64,000 nucleotides of DNA. Source: Rhodococcus sp. KRD162 (GTDB lineage Bacteria; Actinomycetota; Actinomycetes; Mycobacteriales; Mycobacteriaceae). Below the pieces are notes generated by a model. That model was not told the DNA's origin, ran no database searches, and worked only from the letters and a program-made list of their open reading frames with translations. The translations under genes and the position numbers were made by a program. The stretch lies in contig NZ_JABFAU010000016.1 of assembly GCF_017168335.1 (NCBI RefSeq), positions 139,084 to 203,083 on the forward strand. Reading direction: 5' to 3'. Positions 51,086-60,276 of this stretch are shown here, one piece after another. Each line of letters starts with the position of its first letter. Position 1 is the stretch's first letter.

Positions 51086-51987
51086 GCTCGAAGTACGAGT
51101 GCAACATCGACGTCGATGCCATCGTCGCACTCGATGTGCACACTCACGTCGAGATCGACGGCTGTGGGCATCGGTCGCTCGACGACGAATTGATGGCAGC
51201 GTCGGAGAAGTACTTCAAGTCCGGTGAAGAACGCACCCCCGGAATCGACGCGATCGCCGACTACTACCGGGCGAGAAACATGGCTGCGGTGGTGTTCACC
51301 GTCGACGCCGGTGCGGCGTCGGGGCATACGCCGAACTCGGTCGAGGAGATCGCCGAAGGAGCAGCACGCCACAACGACGTGCTGATTCCGTTCGGTTCGG
51401 TCGACCCGTGGCAGGGAAAGGTCGCGGTGCGGCGAGTGCACCGGCTCGTCGAGGAGTTCGGTGTCCGCGGGTTCAAATTCCACCCGAGCATGCAGGGCTT
51501 CGAACCCAACGACCGTCGCTTCTATCCCATCTACGAAGCCATCACCGAAGCCGGAGTGCCCGCACTGTTCCATACCGGCCAAACCGGTATCGGTGCAGGA
51601 CTTCCTGGTGGGCACGGCATCAAGCTTCGGTACTCGGATCCGATGTTGCTCGACGACGTCGCTGCAGACTTCCCCGATCTGACGGTGATCATGGCCCACC
51701 CGGCCGTGCCGTGGGTCGACGCGCAGATCTCGATCGCGACACACAAGTCGAACGTGTACATGGATCTGTCGGGGTGGGCACCGAAGTACTTTCCGCCGCA
51801 GCTTGTTCGGGCCGCGAACTCGATGCTGAAGCGAAAAGTGCTGTTCGGCTCGGATTTTCCCGTACTGACGCCGGATCGGTGGATGAAGGATTTCGCCGAG
51901 CTCGACCTGAAGGACCAGGTACGCCCTCTCGTGATGAAGACCAATGCACTGGCCGCACTCGGCCTGACACCCAAGGAGACAGCATGA
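51082..51987 (+). CDS. Metal-dependent amidohydrolase, CouO-like
   Basis: 301 residues, TIM-barrel hydrolase. Metal ligands: DVHTHV (HxH) near residue 14, KFHPSMQGF, LFHTGQTG, AHPAVPW, and the Asp of LFGSDFPV at residue 258. In R. jostii, CouO of the p-hydroxycinnamate pathway needs Asp257 and completes beta-oxidative deacetylation; the near-identical position supports kinship. ATG overlaps the SDR stop and its own stop overlaps the next ATG. Confidence 0.82.
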   Translation: MSSKYECNIDVDAIVALDVHTHVEIDGCGHRSLDDELMAASEKYFKSGEERTPGIDAIADYYRARNMAAVVFTVDAGAASGHTPNSVEEIAEGAARHNDVLIPFGSVDPWQGKVAVRRVHRLVEEFGVRGFKFHPSMQGFEPNDRRFYPIYEAITEAGVPALFHTGQTGIGAGLPGGHGIKLRYSDPMLLDDVAADFPDLTVIMAHPAVPWVDAQISIATHKSNVYMDLSGWAPKYFPPQLVRAANSMLKRKVLFGSDFPVLTPDRWMKDFAELDLKDQVRPLVMKTNALAALGLTPKETA

Positions 51988-52445
51988 CCACGCGGGTAGC
52001 AACACTTGCCGAGTTGAAGAGCCTCGAAGGCGCCGAACTCGGAACCAGCTCGTGGATCGAGGTTGCGCAGCCGCGGATCGATACCTTCGCCGATGCCACC
52101 GACGATCATCAGTGGATTCACGTGGACCCGGAGCGAGCCAAGGCGCACAGCCCGTTCGGAGGCCCGATCGCACACGGCTACCTCACCCTGTCACTGATCA
52201 TTCCGATGTGGGAGGAGGTGCTCGTGGTCGACGACGTCACCACGAAAATCAACTACGGCCTGAACAAGGTGCGCTTCACCAATCCGGTGCCTGCAGGCGG
52301 GCGGGTTCGACTCTCCGCAACCTTGAAATCCTACGAGGAACTGCCGAACGGCGGAGCGCAGTTGACCGTCGACGCCAAGATCGAGCTCGAAGGCAGCGAG
52401 CGGCCTGCCGTCGTCGTCGAGGCTCTCTACCGCATGTTCGTCTGA
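51984..52445 (+). CDS. MaoC-family acyl-CoA hydratase
   Basis: 153 residues, hot-dog fold. The hydratase motif is FADATDDHQWIHVDPERA followed by GPIAHGYLTLSLI, with the catalytic Asp and His; FGGPIAHG is diagnostic of the R-hydratase group. It would hydrate an enoyl-CoA such as a cinnamoyl-CoA. Its ATG overlaps the amidohydrolase stop. Confidence 0.9.
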   Translation: MTTRVATLAELKSLEGAELGTSSWIEVAQPRIDTFADATDDHQWIHVDPERAKAHSPFGGPIAHGYLTLSLIIPMWEEVLVVDDVTTKINYGLNKVRFTNPVPAGGRVRLSATLKSYEELPNGGAQLTVDAKIELEGSERPAVVVEALYRMFV

Positions 52446-52472
52446 TCCACACACCGAGAGGAACCGATCGCG

Positions 52473-53990
52473 ATGCGCAATCAAGGAGTCGGCTCGTGGA
52501 TCTGGCGACGCAGCAGGCAGTGCCCGCTCGCGCCTGCCCTCGAGTTTCGGGGGCAGGTGTCGACCTATGCGCAACTCGACGACCGTACGACGCGTTTCGC
52601 GCACGTACTGCGCGGATTGGGTGTCGGTCCAGGTGACCGAGTGGGAATTCTCTCCACCAACCATCCCGCCTATCTCGAGGTGCTCTTCTCGTGTGGCATC
52701 CTCGGAGCAATCTTCGTACCCCTCAACGCCCGGCTGACGGCCTCGGAAGTTGCGTTCGCGGTGCAGGATTCGGGATTGGCGGTCCTGGTCCACTCGACGG
52801 CGCTCGTCGCTGTCGCCGTCGGTGCGACGGAGACGGGCAGTACTCGGCGCATCGCGCTGGGGGATGAGCTCGACGCGCTGATCGCCGCTGCGGATTCCTC
52901 GCGTATCGACGAACCTGTGGTGGGTGAGGACCTGTGCTTCGTCATGTACACCTCCGGTACGACCGGGAAGCCCAAGGGTGTCGTGATGACGCATGACAAT
53001 GTGCTCTTTGCGGTCCTCAATGCAATACTCGATCTCGATCTGTGCAGCGACGAGGTCGCCCTGGTCTGCGCTCCGCTGTTCCACACCGCCGCACTGGACA
53101 TGGTGGCCCTTCCGACACTGTTCAAGGGCGGAGCAGTGGTGATCGAGGAGGGCTTCGATGCTCGACGAGTTCTCGATGTCGTCGAATCGCGTTCGGTAAC
53201 CTACACATTCGGTGTTCCGACGATGCTGGATGCGCTCGTGGCTCATTCGATGTTGGCAGAGACCGATCTGTCGTCGCTGAGGAGGGTCGTGGTGGCCGCT
53301 GCGCCGGTGCCGGCGCGAACGTTGCGTGCGTATTCCGGACGCGGAGTGAAAATGTGTCAGGGCTACGGGCTGACCGAAAGTGGACCGGGTGCAACGATTC
53401 TCGCATCTGTCGATGCCGAACGTAAGATGGGTACCGCGGGGGTGCCACACACGTTCACCGACGTGCGGATCGTCGATGCACTGTCGGAGCCGGTCTCGCC
53501 CGGCGAGCGGGGAGAGATTCAGATTCAGGGCCCCCACGTGATGAAGGAGTACTGGGGTCGCCCCGACGCGACCGCGGATGTCTTCGACGACGGATGGCTT
53601 CGCACCGGCGACATCGGAATCGCCGATGCAGAAGGGTTCGTCACCATCGTCGACCGCCTCAAGGACATGATCATCTCCGGTGGCGAGAACATCTACCCCG
53701 CCGAGGTCGAGGCGGCACTGCTCGAGCTGCCCGGTGTCGAGAGCTGTGCGGTGTTCGGTGTGCCCGACGACAAATGGGGCGAATCGGCGGTGGCCGCGAT
53801 CACCGTCAGCGAGGGAACTCGGGTGGCACTGGACTCGCTGGCCGAGGCCCTCGGTGGCCGGCTCGCTGGATACAAAATTCCCAAGCGGTACGTTCTGGTC
53901 GATGAGATCCCCCGCAATCCGACGGGCAAGATCCGAAAGAACGTTCTGCGAGAGCAGTATTCGGCATCGATGCCGAACCGGCCCGGCTGA
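52473..53990 (+). CDS. Acyl-CoA synthetase (CouL-like aryl/acyl-CoA ligase)
   Basis: 505 residues, ANL superfamily. The P-loop is MYTSGTTGKPKGVVMTHDN, followed by APLFHTAALDMVALP, CQGYGLTESGPGA, DDGWLRTGDIG and the hinge SGGENIYPAEVEAAL; the catalytic Lys is in RNPTGKIRKNVL. It activates a carboxylic acid for the upstream hydratase and dehydrogenase. It starts 27 bases after the maoC gene with AGAGGAA upstream. Substrate is inferred from context only. Confidence 0.88.
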   Translation: MRNQGVGSWIWRRSRQCPLAPALEFRGQVSTYAQLDDRTTRFAHVLRGLGVGPGDRVGILSTNHPAYLEVLFSCGILGAIFVPLNARLTASEVAFAVQDSGLAVLVHSTALVAVAVGATETGSTRRIALGDELDALIAAADSSRIDEPVVGEDLCFVMYTSGTTGKPKGVVMTHDNVLFAVLNAILDLDLCSDEVALVCAPLFHTAALDMVALPTLFKGGAVVIEEGFDARRVLDVVESRSVTYTFGVPTMLDALVAHSMLAETDLSSLRRVVVAAAPVPARTLRAYSGRGVKMCQGYGLTESGPGATILASVDAERKMGTAGVPHTFTDVRIVDALSEPVSPGERGEIQIQGPHVMKEYWGRPDATADVFDDGWLRTGDIGIADAEGFVTIVDRLKDMIISGGENIYPAEVEAALLELPGVESCAVFGVPDDKWGESAVAAITVSEGTRVALDSLAEALGGRLAGYKIPKRYVLVDEIPRNPTGKIRKNVLREQYSASMPNRPG

Positions 53991-53998
53991 CCCGGACT

Positions 53999-54048
53999 CC
54001 CCGCAGGCCGAACCGTCGACATCGGCGACGGTTCGGCCAGGTGCGGGG
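53999..54048. terminator. Strong bidirectional terminator
   Basis: A 13-bp perfect stem (54006-54018 with 54026-54038, arm GGCCGAACCGTCG, seven-base loop) is extended by a further 7-bp stem (CCCCGCA 53999-54005 with TGCGGGG 54042-54048) after a three-base bulge. It fills the gap between the acyl-CoA ligase and the convergent putrescine oxidase. Confidence 0.85.
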
Positions 54049-55410
54049 CTAGGCTCGGATTCTCGACACGATATCTGCTGCGGTGCGATGACCCATTCGC
54101 ACTGCGCCGTCGACGTGTTGGTAGCCCTCCGCGGCAATGTCCGAGCACGAGAAGTGAATCGGACCGACGGGAGTGCGACTGTCCTTGCCGTACCGATGCA
54201 GTCCGCCGAGATCGAAGCTGGCCGCGTACGCCCCGCGGGTCCATTCCTCCGAACCCCAGTCGGACTCGTAGTACACCACCGGTTCGGTTGCCTTCGGTCC
54301 CAGGTAGCGGCCGATGGATTCGAGGATCCTCGCGCGGCGCGTCGACTCGTCCAACTCGAACATCGCATCGGCCTTGGCATCGGAGACGAATCCGACGAGA
54401 GTGCCACGGCTGTCCTGATGATTGGTGTTGTCGTAGACCTCTTGCACAATTTCGGAGGCACCGAAGCCCGTGCCCGAGAGCCCGTCCGCGCGCCAGAACG
54501 CGGTGTCGTAGACGGCGTGGACCTTGATGACCAGACCCAGCGACTGATGCTGGTGCATCTGATGCTGGCGTCGCGGCAATGGCGGGTCGTAGGAGATACG
54601 CGAATACAGATTCGGCGGAACGGCGAGGACGACGCGCGTGGCGATGACCTCGAGGTCGCCGTCGGCCAGTACCACCGCTCGATCGGGGTTCCACCGGATC
54701 GTCCGTACCGGGGCGCCGAGAAACACGTCGTCGCCGAGGGCAGCCGCCATACGGATCGACACCTGCTGCATGCCGCCGACCACGCGCTTGTCCAGAATGA
54801 AGTTCTCGTCCACCAGGTGCGAGAACGAACCTGCCGAGGCCGCCATCAACACCGCCTGCAGAGCGGAGAACGCGTGCGCAGGTTTGGTCAACATGCCACC
54901 GGCGATGAACATGCCGATGTTCGCACGTGCCTCCGGGTCGTCGGACTGGCCGATCAGCCACTGCTCGAACGAGATGGTGTCCAGTTCGCGGGCGAGAGGG
55001 TGCGCCCACGGCTCCTCGGGGCCGACCTGATCGGCCAAGTCGTCGAGCAGGGCGATGAGGCGATCCATTTCCTTGTTCGTCGTCTCGTCGACGGGGAACG
55101 AATCACCCGAGTAGCGGGTGCGCTCGCCTGCGGCAGAGATGTAGACCGACTCGCCCTCGCGGTATCGGTCGAAGGTGTCGAGTCCGAGCTCGTCGATCAA
55201 GGCGATGAGAGACTCCTGGTCGGGCGAGACCCATTGACCGCCGATCTCGAGGGACGCGCCGTCGATGGTTTCGGTCCAGGTGCGTCCGCCGACCCGGTCG
55301 CGTGCCTCGATCACCGCCACCGACAGCCCCGCCTTGCGTAGTTCGGTGGCTGCGGCAAGGCCGGATGGACCGGCCCCGACAATGGCGACGTCACGTTTCA
55401 GGGTGGGCAC
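54049..55410 (-). CDS. puo: Putrescine oxidase
   Basis: 453 residues, flavin amine oxidase. The FAD motif VAIVGAGPSGLAAATELRKAG is near the start, with EARDRVGGRTWTETIDG, GGQWVSPDQ, and the C-terminal GAYAASFDLGGLHRYG and SDIAAEGYQHVDGAVRMGHRTA. It is very close by recollection to the characterised R. erythropolis putrescine oxidase, including PRRQHQMHQHQSLGLVIKVHA. It oxidises putrescine to 4-aminobutanal, ammonia and hydrogen peroxide. No pathway partner is adjacent. Confidence 0.92.
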   Translation of the reverse strand: MPTLKRDVAIVGAGPSGLAAATELRKAGLSVAVIEARDRVGGRTWTETIDGASLEIGGQWVSPDQESLIALIDELGLDTFDRYREGESVYISAAGERTRYSGDSFPVDETTNKEMDRLIALLDDLADQVGPEEPWAHPLARELDTISFEQWLIGQSDDPEARANIGMFIAGGMLTKPAHAFSALQAVLMAASAGSFSHLVDENFILDKRVVGGMQQVSIRMAAALGDDVFLGAPVRTIRWNPDRAVVLADGDLEVIATRVVLAVPPNLYSRISYDPPLPRRQHQMHQHQSLGLVIKVHAVYDTAFWRADGLSGTGFGASEIVQEVYDNTNHQDSRGTLVGFVSDAKADAMFELDESTRRARILESIGRYLGPKATEPVVYYESDWGSEEWTRGAYAASFDLGGLHRYGKDSRTPVGPIHFSCSDIAAEGYQHVDGAVRMGHRTAADIVSRIRA

Positions 55411-55587
55411 TGTCGAGCTCCTCGGGTTGCGGTACTTCGGTTTCGGCCGATCTCAACTCGCATTCTTTCGCGGACCGTCTCCGAGCACATGCGCCGAAGT
55501 GGCTACTCCTCGGCGGCCGCACGCTCCATTTCGGACAGTCCGAGCCGGCACTGCGATGCTTCCGCCTGCGAGCCGAAAACGCCGCTG

Positions 55588-57096
55588 TCAGGTGCCGCAG
55601 AAAGTCTGAAATCCGGCACTGAAGCTCGCTGGGGCCGGCGCGGCGTAATCGGACCGTTCGGCGCGGTAGCCGAACGGTGTGGTGACGACGTCGAGCAGTT
55701 GCTCGAAAGGCTCGAGATCGCCCTCGGTGGCAGACCTGAGGGCAGCGTCGAGCAGATGATTGCGGGGAATGTACGCCGGATTGACCCGATCCATACCGTC
55801 GGCGATCGACGCGAGGTCCTGATTCGTGTCGGATACCGCAGTGCGCCAACGGTTCAACCAGGTCGACGACGCGTCCGGCGGAATCAGCGCCGCCAGCGGT
55901 GCCGAGTGTCCGCGTAGTTCGTCGGCGAGGGCACGAAAGGCAAGGGTCCAGTCGGCTCGGTGGTCGGTGAGCAGCCGATGCATGTCGTCGATGAGAGCGG
56001 CGTTGTCGGCGGTGTCGTCCAGGCCCAGCTTGGCGGCCATCGCGGCAGAGTAGTGCAGCCGATAGCGCTGCCCGAACGTGTCGAGGACGGCAGTGAGTGC
56101 CGTGATCGCAGTGTCCGGTGTCGAACTCACCAGCGGCAACAGGGTTTCGCCGAACCGGGCGAGATTCCATCCGAGGACCGCGGGTTGATTGCCGTAGGCA
56201 TAACGTCCGCCGTGGTCGATGGAGCTGAACACCGTCGCCGGTTCGTAGGCGTCGAGAAAAGCACACGGTCCGTAGTCGATGGTCTCGCCGGAGATCGTCG
56301 TGTTGTCGGTGTTCATGACTCCATGCACGAATCCGACCGACATCCACTGTGCTACAAGCGATGCCTGCGCTTCCACGACGGCCTCGAAGAAAGCGAGGTA
56401 GCGATCCTCGGTGGGCAGCTCGACGAGCTCCGGGTAATGCCGGGCGATCGCGTGATCGGCGAGGGGCTGCGTGAGTCCCTCACGCCGGGCTGCGAACTCG
56501 AAGGTGCCCACACGCAGATGGCTGGCGGCCACTCTGGCGAGCACCGCGCCTGGCTGCGGAACACCATCTCGCCGTACGTGTTCGCCGGTGGTCACCACGG
56601 CGAGCGAGCGCGTGGTCGGGATGTGCAGAGCGTGCATCGCCTCGCTGATCAAGTATTCGCGCAGCATGGCTGCCACCACCGCACGTCCGTCGCCGCCGCG
56701 CGAGAACGGCGTGGCACCGGAGCCTTTGAGATGCAGATCCACGCGACGGCCTCGATCGTCGTGCAGTTCGCCGAGAAGCAACGCTCGACCGTCGCCCAGT
56801 AGCGGTACGAAATTGCCGAACTGGTGTCCCGCGTAGGCCATCGCCACGCCGACGTCATCGGCCGGTGGAGTCGACCCGGACAGCACCGCGGCACAGTCGT
56901 CGCTACGCAAGGAAACCGGGTCGAGTGCAAGCGAATGCGCCAGATCCTCGTTGAGGACCAGCACACGAGGGTCCGGCGAGCGCGTACCCTGCCACGGCAC
57001 TGTCACGCCGGGAACCTCGTTCGCCAGCGTTGCTTCGAACCCGAACGCGGGCCCGCTCGTGCTGGGGGCTGCCGGTCCGGTCGACGATTCACTCAT
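55588..57096 (-). CDS. SelO-family protein adenylyltransferase (YdiU/UPF0061)
   Basis: 502 residues, kinase-like fold. Typical segments: AMAYAGHQFGNFVPLLGDGRALLLGE near residue 85, DLHLKGSGATPFSRGGDGRA, MREYLISEAMHALHIPTTRSL, GFVHGVMNTDNTTISGETIDYGPCAFLD. SelO enzymes transfer AMP from ATP to protein Ser/Thr/Tyr and are linked to redox homeostasis. Bacterial members lack the selenocysteine of the animal form; this one ends TFCGT, with Cys near the C-terminus. The start at 57096 is preferred; an ATG 33 bases upstream is possible. Confidence 0.92.
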   Translation of the reverse strand: MSESSTGPAAPSTSGPAFGFEATLANEVPGVTVPWQGTRSPDPRVLVLNEDLAHSLALDPVSLRSDDCAAVLSGSTPPADDVGVAMAYAGHQFGNFVPLLGDGRALLLGELHDDRGRRVDLHLKGSGATPFSRGGDGRAVVAAMLREYLISEAMHALHIPTTRSLAVVTTGEHVRRDGVPQPGAVLARVAASHLRVGTFEFAARREGLTQPLADHAIARHYPELVELPTEDRYLAFFEAVVEAQASLVAQWMSVGFVHGVMNTDNTTISGETIDYGPCAFLDAYEPATVFSSIDHGGRYAYGNQPAVLGWNLARFGETLLPLVSSTPDTAITALTAVLDTFGQRYRLHYSAAMAAKLGLDDTADNAALIDDMHRLLTDHRADWTLAFRALADELRGHSAPLAALIPPDASSTWLNRWRTAVSDTNQDLASIADGMDRVNPAYIPRNHLLDAALRSATEGDLEPFEQLLDVVTTPFGYRAERSDYAAPAPASFSAGFQTFCGT

Positions 57097-57168
57097 GGGT
57101 GAAGGGTAGCCACGAAACGCGGTCCCCAATCCCGGTGCAGGTCGGCGACCGAAGTCCCGCGAGGTCGA

Positions 57169-57990
57169 TCAGAGGTGGACCGCTGCCGGTAGGCCGGTGT
57201 CCGGGTTCCTCGTGAACGTCGCGTCTGCGGCAGCGGCATCGAAGCGGATGTGCACGCGTCCGTCGTCGCCGTCGACGGACACTCGCGCCCGCACTCGATA
57301 CACCTCGGCGATGAGTTCCTCGGTCAGCACCTGCGCGGGTGGACCTCCCGCGACGACCTTTCCGTCCTGAAGCACCAACACCTCGTCGCAGAACATCGCG
57401 GCCAGGTTCAGGTCGTGCAGCGCGACGATGCAGGTGATCGGTAGCCGAGCGACGAGGGCCAGCAATTCCAGCTGGTGATGGATGTCGAGGTGGTTGGTCG
57501 GCTCGTCGAGCAACATCTCGCGGGGCTGCTGCGCGAGCGCGCGGGCAATATGCGCCCGCTGCTGCTCACCGCCGGAGAGCGTTCGCCACAATCGATCCGC
57601 TTTGTCGGTGAGTCCGGTCTGTGCGAGCGCATCGTCCACTGCGTCGTCGTCCAGTTCGTTTCCGCCGAAGGCCCCGCGGTGCGGGATCCGTCCGAGTCGG
57701 ACCACGTCGCCGACCGTCACGTCGACGTCGGTGTGCGCGTGCTGTCCGACGACCGCGACGGCGCGCGCGATGTGTTTGCGTTTGAGCGAACCGAGATCGG
57801 TGCCGTCCAGTTCTACGACGCCGGAGGTGGGCGACGCCGCCCCGGCCAGCAGGTGCAGCAGTGAGGACTTACCGGAACCGTTGGGCCCCAACAGCCCCAC
57901 CGTTCGGCCGGGCGCGGCGTGCAGCGTCACACCGTCGACCACCAGAGCGCCGCCTCGCTTCCAGGACACGTTCGACGCATGCAGAGTCAT
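57169..57990 (-). CDS. Iron-siderophore ABC transporter, ATP-binding protein
   Basis: 273 residues. Walker A GLLGPNGSGKSSLL, signature LSGGEQQRAHIARALAQ, Walker B MLLDEPTNHLD and the switch His (VALHDLN) are all present. It is of the FepC/BtuD type. AGAGGA precedes the ATG, which overlaps the permease stop. It powers import by the permease and binding protein upstream. Confidence 0.9.
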   Translation of the reverse strand: MTLHASNVSWKRGGALVVDGVTLHAAPGRTVGLLGPNGSGKSSLLHLLAGAASPTSGVVELDGTDLGSLKRKHIARAVAVVGQHAHTDVDVTVGDVVRLGRIPHRGAFGGNELDDDAVDDALAQTGLTDKADRLWRTLSGGEQQRAHIARALAQQPREMLLDEPTNHLDIHHQLELLALVARLPITCIVALHDLNLAAMFCDEVLVLQDGKVVAGGPPAQVLTEELIAEVYRVRARVSVDGDDGRVHIRFDAAAADATFTRNPDTGLPAAVHL

Positions 57991-59054
57991 CGAATTCCTC
58001 TCTTGCGAGCCATGATTGCGATGAACGCGGGAACCCCGACCAACGCGGTCCCCACGCCGACCGGCAAAGGAGTAGGGGCGAACGCGACTCGCGAGACGGC
58101 GTCCACCCACACCATGAAGATCGCGCCGATGACGGCAGTGGTCGGCACGAGGCGGCTGTGGTTGGGCCCCACCAGCAGCCGCGCTGCGTGCGGAAGAATG
58201 AGGCCGACGAAACCGATGGCACCGGCCACGCTGACCAATGTCGCGGTGATCAGCGCGGTGCCGACGAGCAGTGCCAACCGCACCTTCTGGACGTCGAAGC
58301 CGAGCGATGATGCCACCGAGTTGCCGAACGCGAATGCGTCGAGCACGTACGCGTAGTAGCAACACACCACTGCGCCGACGCCTGCCACGGTCACACACAG
58401 CACGACGTCGTTCCACCTCACGCCCTCGAACGATCCGAGCAGCCAGAACATCACGCCGCGGGTCTCGTCGGAGTCCGCGAACGCGAAGATCACGAACGAG
58501 GTGAGCGCAGAGAACAACTGGGTGGTCGCGACACCGGCGAGGATGACGCGGTCGTGTCCGCTCCCGGACATGCGGGCGAGGAAGAGCACCAGGGCGAACG
58601 CGACGAGCGCGCCGATGAACGCACCGCCGGACAGTCCGAGAGCGGCACCGCCGACTCCGAGCACGCCGACCACGACGGCTCCCGTCGATGCACCCGAGGA
58701 CACCCCGAGCACGAACGGATCCGCCAACGGATTGCGCAGCAGCGACTGCATCACCACTCCGCAGATGCCGAGTCCGACGCCACTCGCGGCGGCGACGAGT
58801 GCTCGGGGTAGCCGTTCCTCCCAGACGATCGCGTTCTTCGACACCTTCACCGGCACATCGGTGATGCCGAGATGATTGAGCACCACATCGCGCACGTTGA
58901 CCAGCGAGATATTCGCCGGCCCGAGGGTGATGGCGACGAGAATCGACACCACGCACAGCACGAGACCGCCCAGCAGGGCCAACGCCCACCGCCACCGATG
59001 ACGGGAGGCCTGCGATCGCTGGGTGGAGCGCCTGGGGGCGATGGTCGCGGTCAG
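57987..59054 (-). CDS. Iron-siderophore ABC transporter, FecCD-type permease
   Basis: About 355 residues and 9-10 membrane helices. Typical FecCD segments are ERLPRALVAAASGVGLGICGVVMQSLLRNPLADPFVLGVSSGASTGA and SVAGAIGFVGLILPHAARLLVG with the G-rich coupling helix. No ATG, GTG or TTG is well placed; the coding signal begins right at the binding-protein stop, where CTGA (59054-59051) suggests a CTG start with a four-base overlap. A single permease gene is seen, so it would work as a homodimer. Confidence 0.87.
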   Translation of the reverse strand: MTATIAPRRSTQRSQASRHRWRWALALLGGLVLCVVSILVAITLGPANISLVNVRDVVLNHLGITDVPVKVSKNAIVWEERLPRALVAAASGVGLGICGVVMQSLLRNPLADPFVLGVSSGASTGAVVVGVLGVGGAALGLSGGAFIGALVAFALVLFLARMSGSGHDRVILAGVATTQLFSALTSFVIFAFADSDETRGVMFWLLGSFEGVRWNDVVLCVTVAGVGAVVCCYYAYVLDAFAFGNSVASSLGFDVQKVRLALLVGTALITATLVSVAGAIGFVGLILPHAARLLVGPNHSRLVPTTAVIGAIFMVWVDAVSRVAFAPTPLPVGVGTALVGVPAFIAIMARKRGIR

Positions 59055-60097
59055 GACGACAGTCCCAGGTCGCGCAGTCCGGCCGACACCTTCTCGGCAC
59101 CGTCGACGGTCCGGATCGACGGGTTCATCTCCGCACCGTGCAGCGAGATGTAGCGCTTGTCGCGGACGGCGGCCATCGTGCTGGTGACGGGATCGGACTC
59201 GAGGAATGCGATCTTGTCGGCGAGGAGGTCGCCGGGAAAACGGTTGCGCGCCAGGTCGCCCAGGACGAGGACGGTCGGATCCCGATCGACCATGGTCTCC
59301 CATCCGACGGCGGGCCAGTCGTCGTCGGTATCGGCGAAGACGTTCGTCGTACCGGCCGTGCGGGCGAGCAGATCGGCCGATCCTCGCCCGCCTGCGATGT
59401 AGGGACTCTTGGTGTCTGCGAACCAGAATGCCATGGAGACATCCGATTTCGCCGTTGTCGCGGTGGCGTCGGCCATGCGGGTCTTCAGCTCGTCGACGAA
59501 CTCGGCACCGCGCTCGTTGACGTCGAAGATCGCCGCGAGTTCGGTGATCTCCTGGTACAGCGAGTCCATGGTGAGCGGCGTCGTTCGGGTGTTGCCCCCG
59601 TTGATGCTGCGACCGGCATCGCAGTCGGTGGGCGAGAGGTAGGTGGCGGCACCGGTTTCGGTGAAGCGTGACCGCTGAGCGACGCCGCCCTGCTCGAAGT
59701 GACGTCCGAACGATGCGGTGACGAGGTCGGGTTCGGTGTCGACCACGACCTCGTAGGTCGGCGCGTTGTCGGCCAGCCGGGGAACCGAGGCGTTCGCGTC
59801 GGCGAGGTTCTCACGGACCGGATCGGTCCAGGACGCCGTGCCCACCATGCGGTCCTGCACGCCGAGGGAGAGCAGAATTTCGGTGGAGTTCTGATCGAGC
59901 GAGACCACTCGTTGCGGGGCGGAGTCGAAGGTGACCGACTCGCCGCAGTTCTCGATCGTCAGCGGATACGACGTCCCGCCATCGGTGGCCACGGCCGTCG
60001 CATCGGGTACCTCCTCGGACGCTCCGCATGCGACGAGCGATCCGGCCATGGCAACCGCGGCGGCGAGGGTTCCCGCACGGCGACGAGCGTTGAGCAC
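59051..60097 (-). CDS. Iron-siderophore ABC transporter, substrate-binding lipoprotein
   Basis: 348 residues. A signal peptide ends in the lipobox LVAC with Cys24. The mature part has the FepB/FecB pattern: PQRVVSLDQNSTEILLSLGVQDRMVG and an interdomain helix. It captures a ferric siderophore outside the membrane. The start is GTG at 60097 with AAGGAC upstream. An IdeR-like box lies about 80 bases before the start, so expression should rise when iron is scarce. Confidence 0.88.
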   Translation of the reverse strand: MLNARRRAGTLAAAVAMAGSLVACGASEEVPDATAVATDGGTSYPLTIENCGESVTFDSAPQRVVSLDQNSTEILLSLGVQDRMVGTASWTDPVRENLADANASVPRLADNAPTYEVVVDTEPDLVTASFGRHFEQGGVAQRSRFTETGAATYLSPTDCDAGRSINGGNTRTTPLTMDSLYQEITELAAIFDVNERGAEFVDELKTRMADATATTAKSDVSMAFWFADTKSPYIAGGRGSADLLARTAGTTNVFADTDDDWPAVGWETMVDRDPTVLVLGDLARNRFPGDLLADKIAFLESDPVTSTMAAVRDKRYISLHGAEMNPSIRTVDGAEKVSAGLRDLGLSS

Positions 60098-60172
60098 TTC
60101 AGGTGTCCTTCGGTCGAAGACAGCAACGAGCCGCCGGGGAGTGCCCGACGGCGGTACGCACCGAGGTGCGTG

Positions 60173-60191
60173 TGAGCCCAGGCTAACCTTT
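60173..60191 (-). promoter_or_regulatory. IdeR/DtxR-like iron box
   Basis: The plus strand here contains AGGCTAACCT (60180-60189) in the right place of the consensus TTAGGTTAGGCTAACCTAA; 13 of 19 positions match. It is upstream of the siderophore importer operon (starts 60097, minus strand). Iron-loaded IdeR bound here would repress it. Confidence 0.6.
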
Positions 60192-60276
60192 GGTTGGCGG
60201 TGATGGAAATCGTCGCTTCCGAAGAATCCGGCACAGAACCGGTCCGCGGTGCCGTAGAGCGCGGCACAATAGCGCT

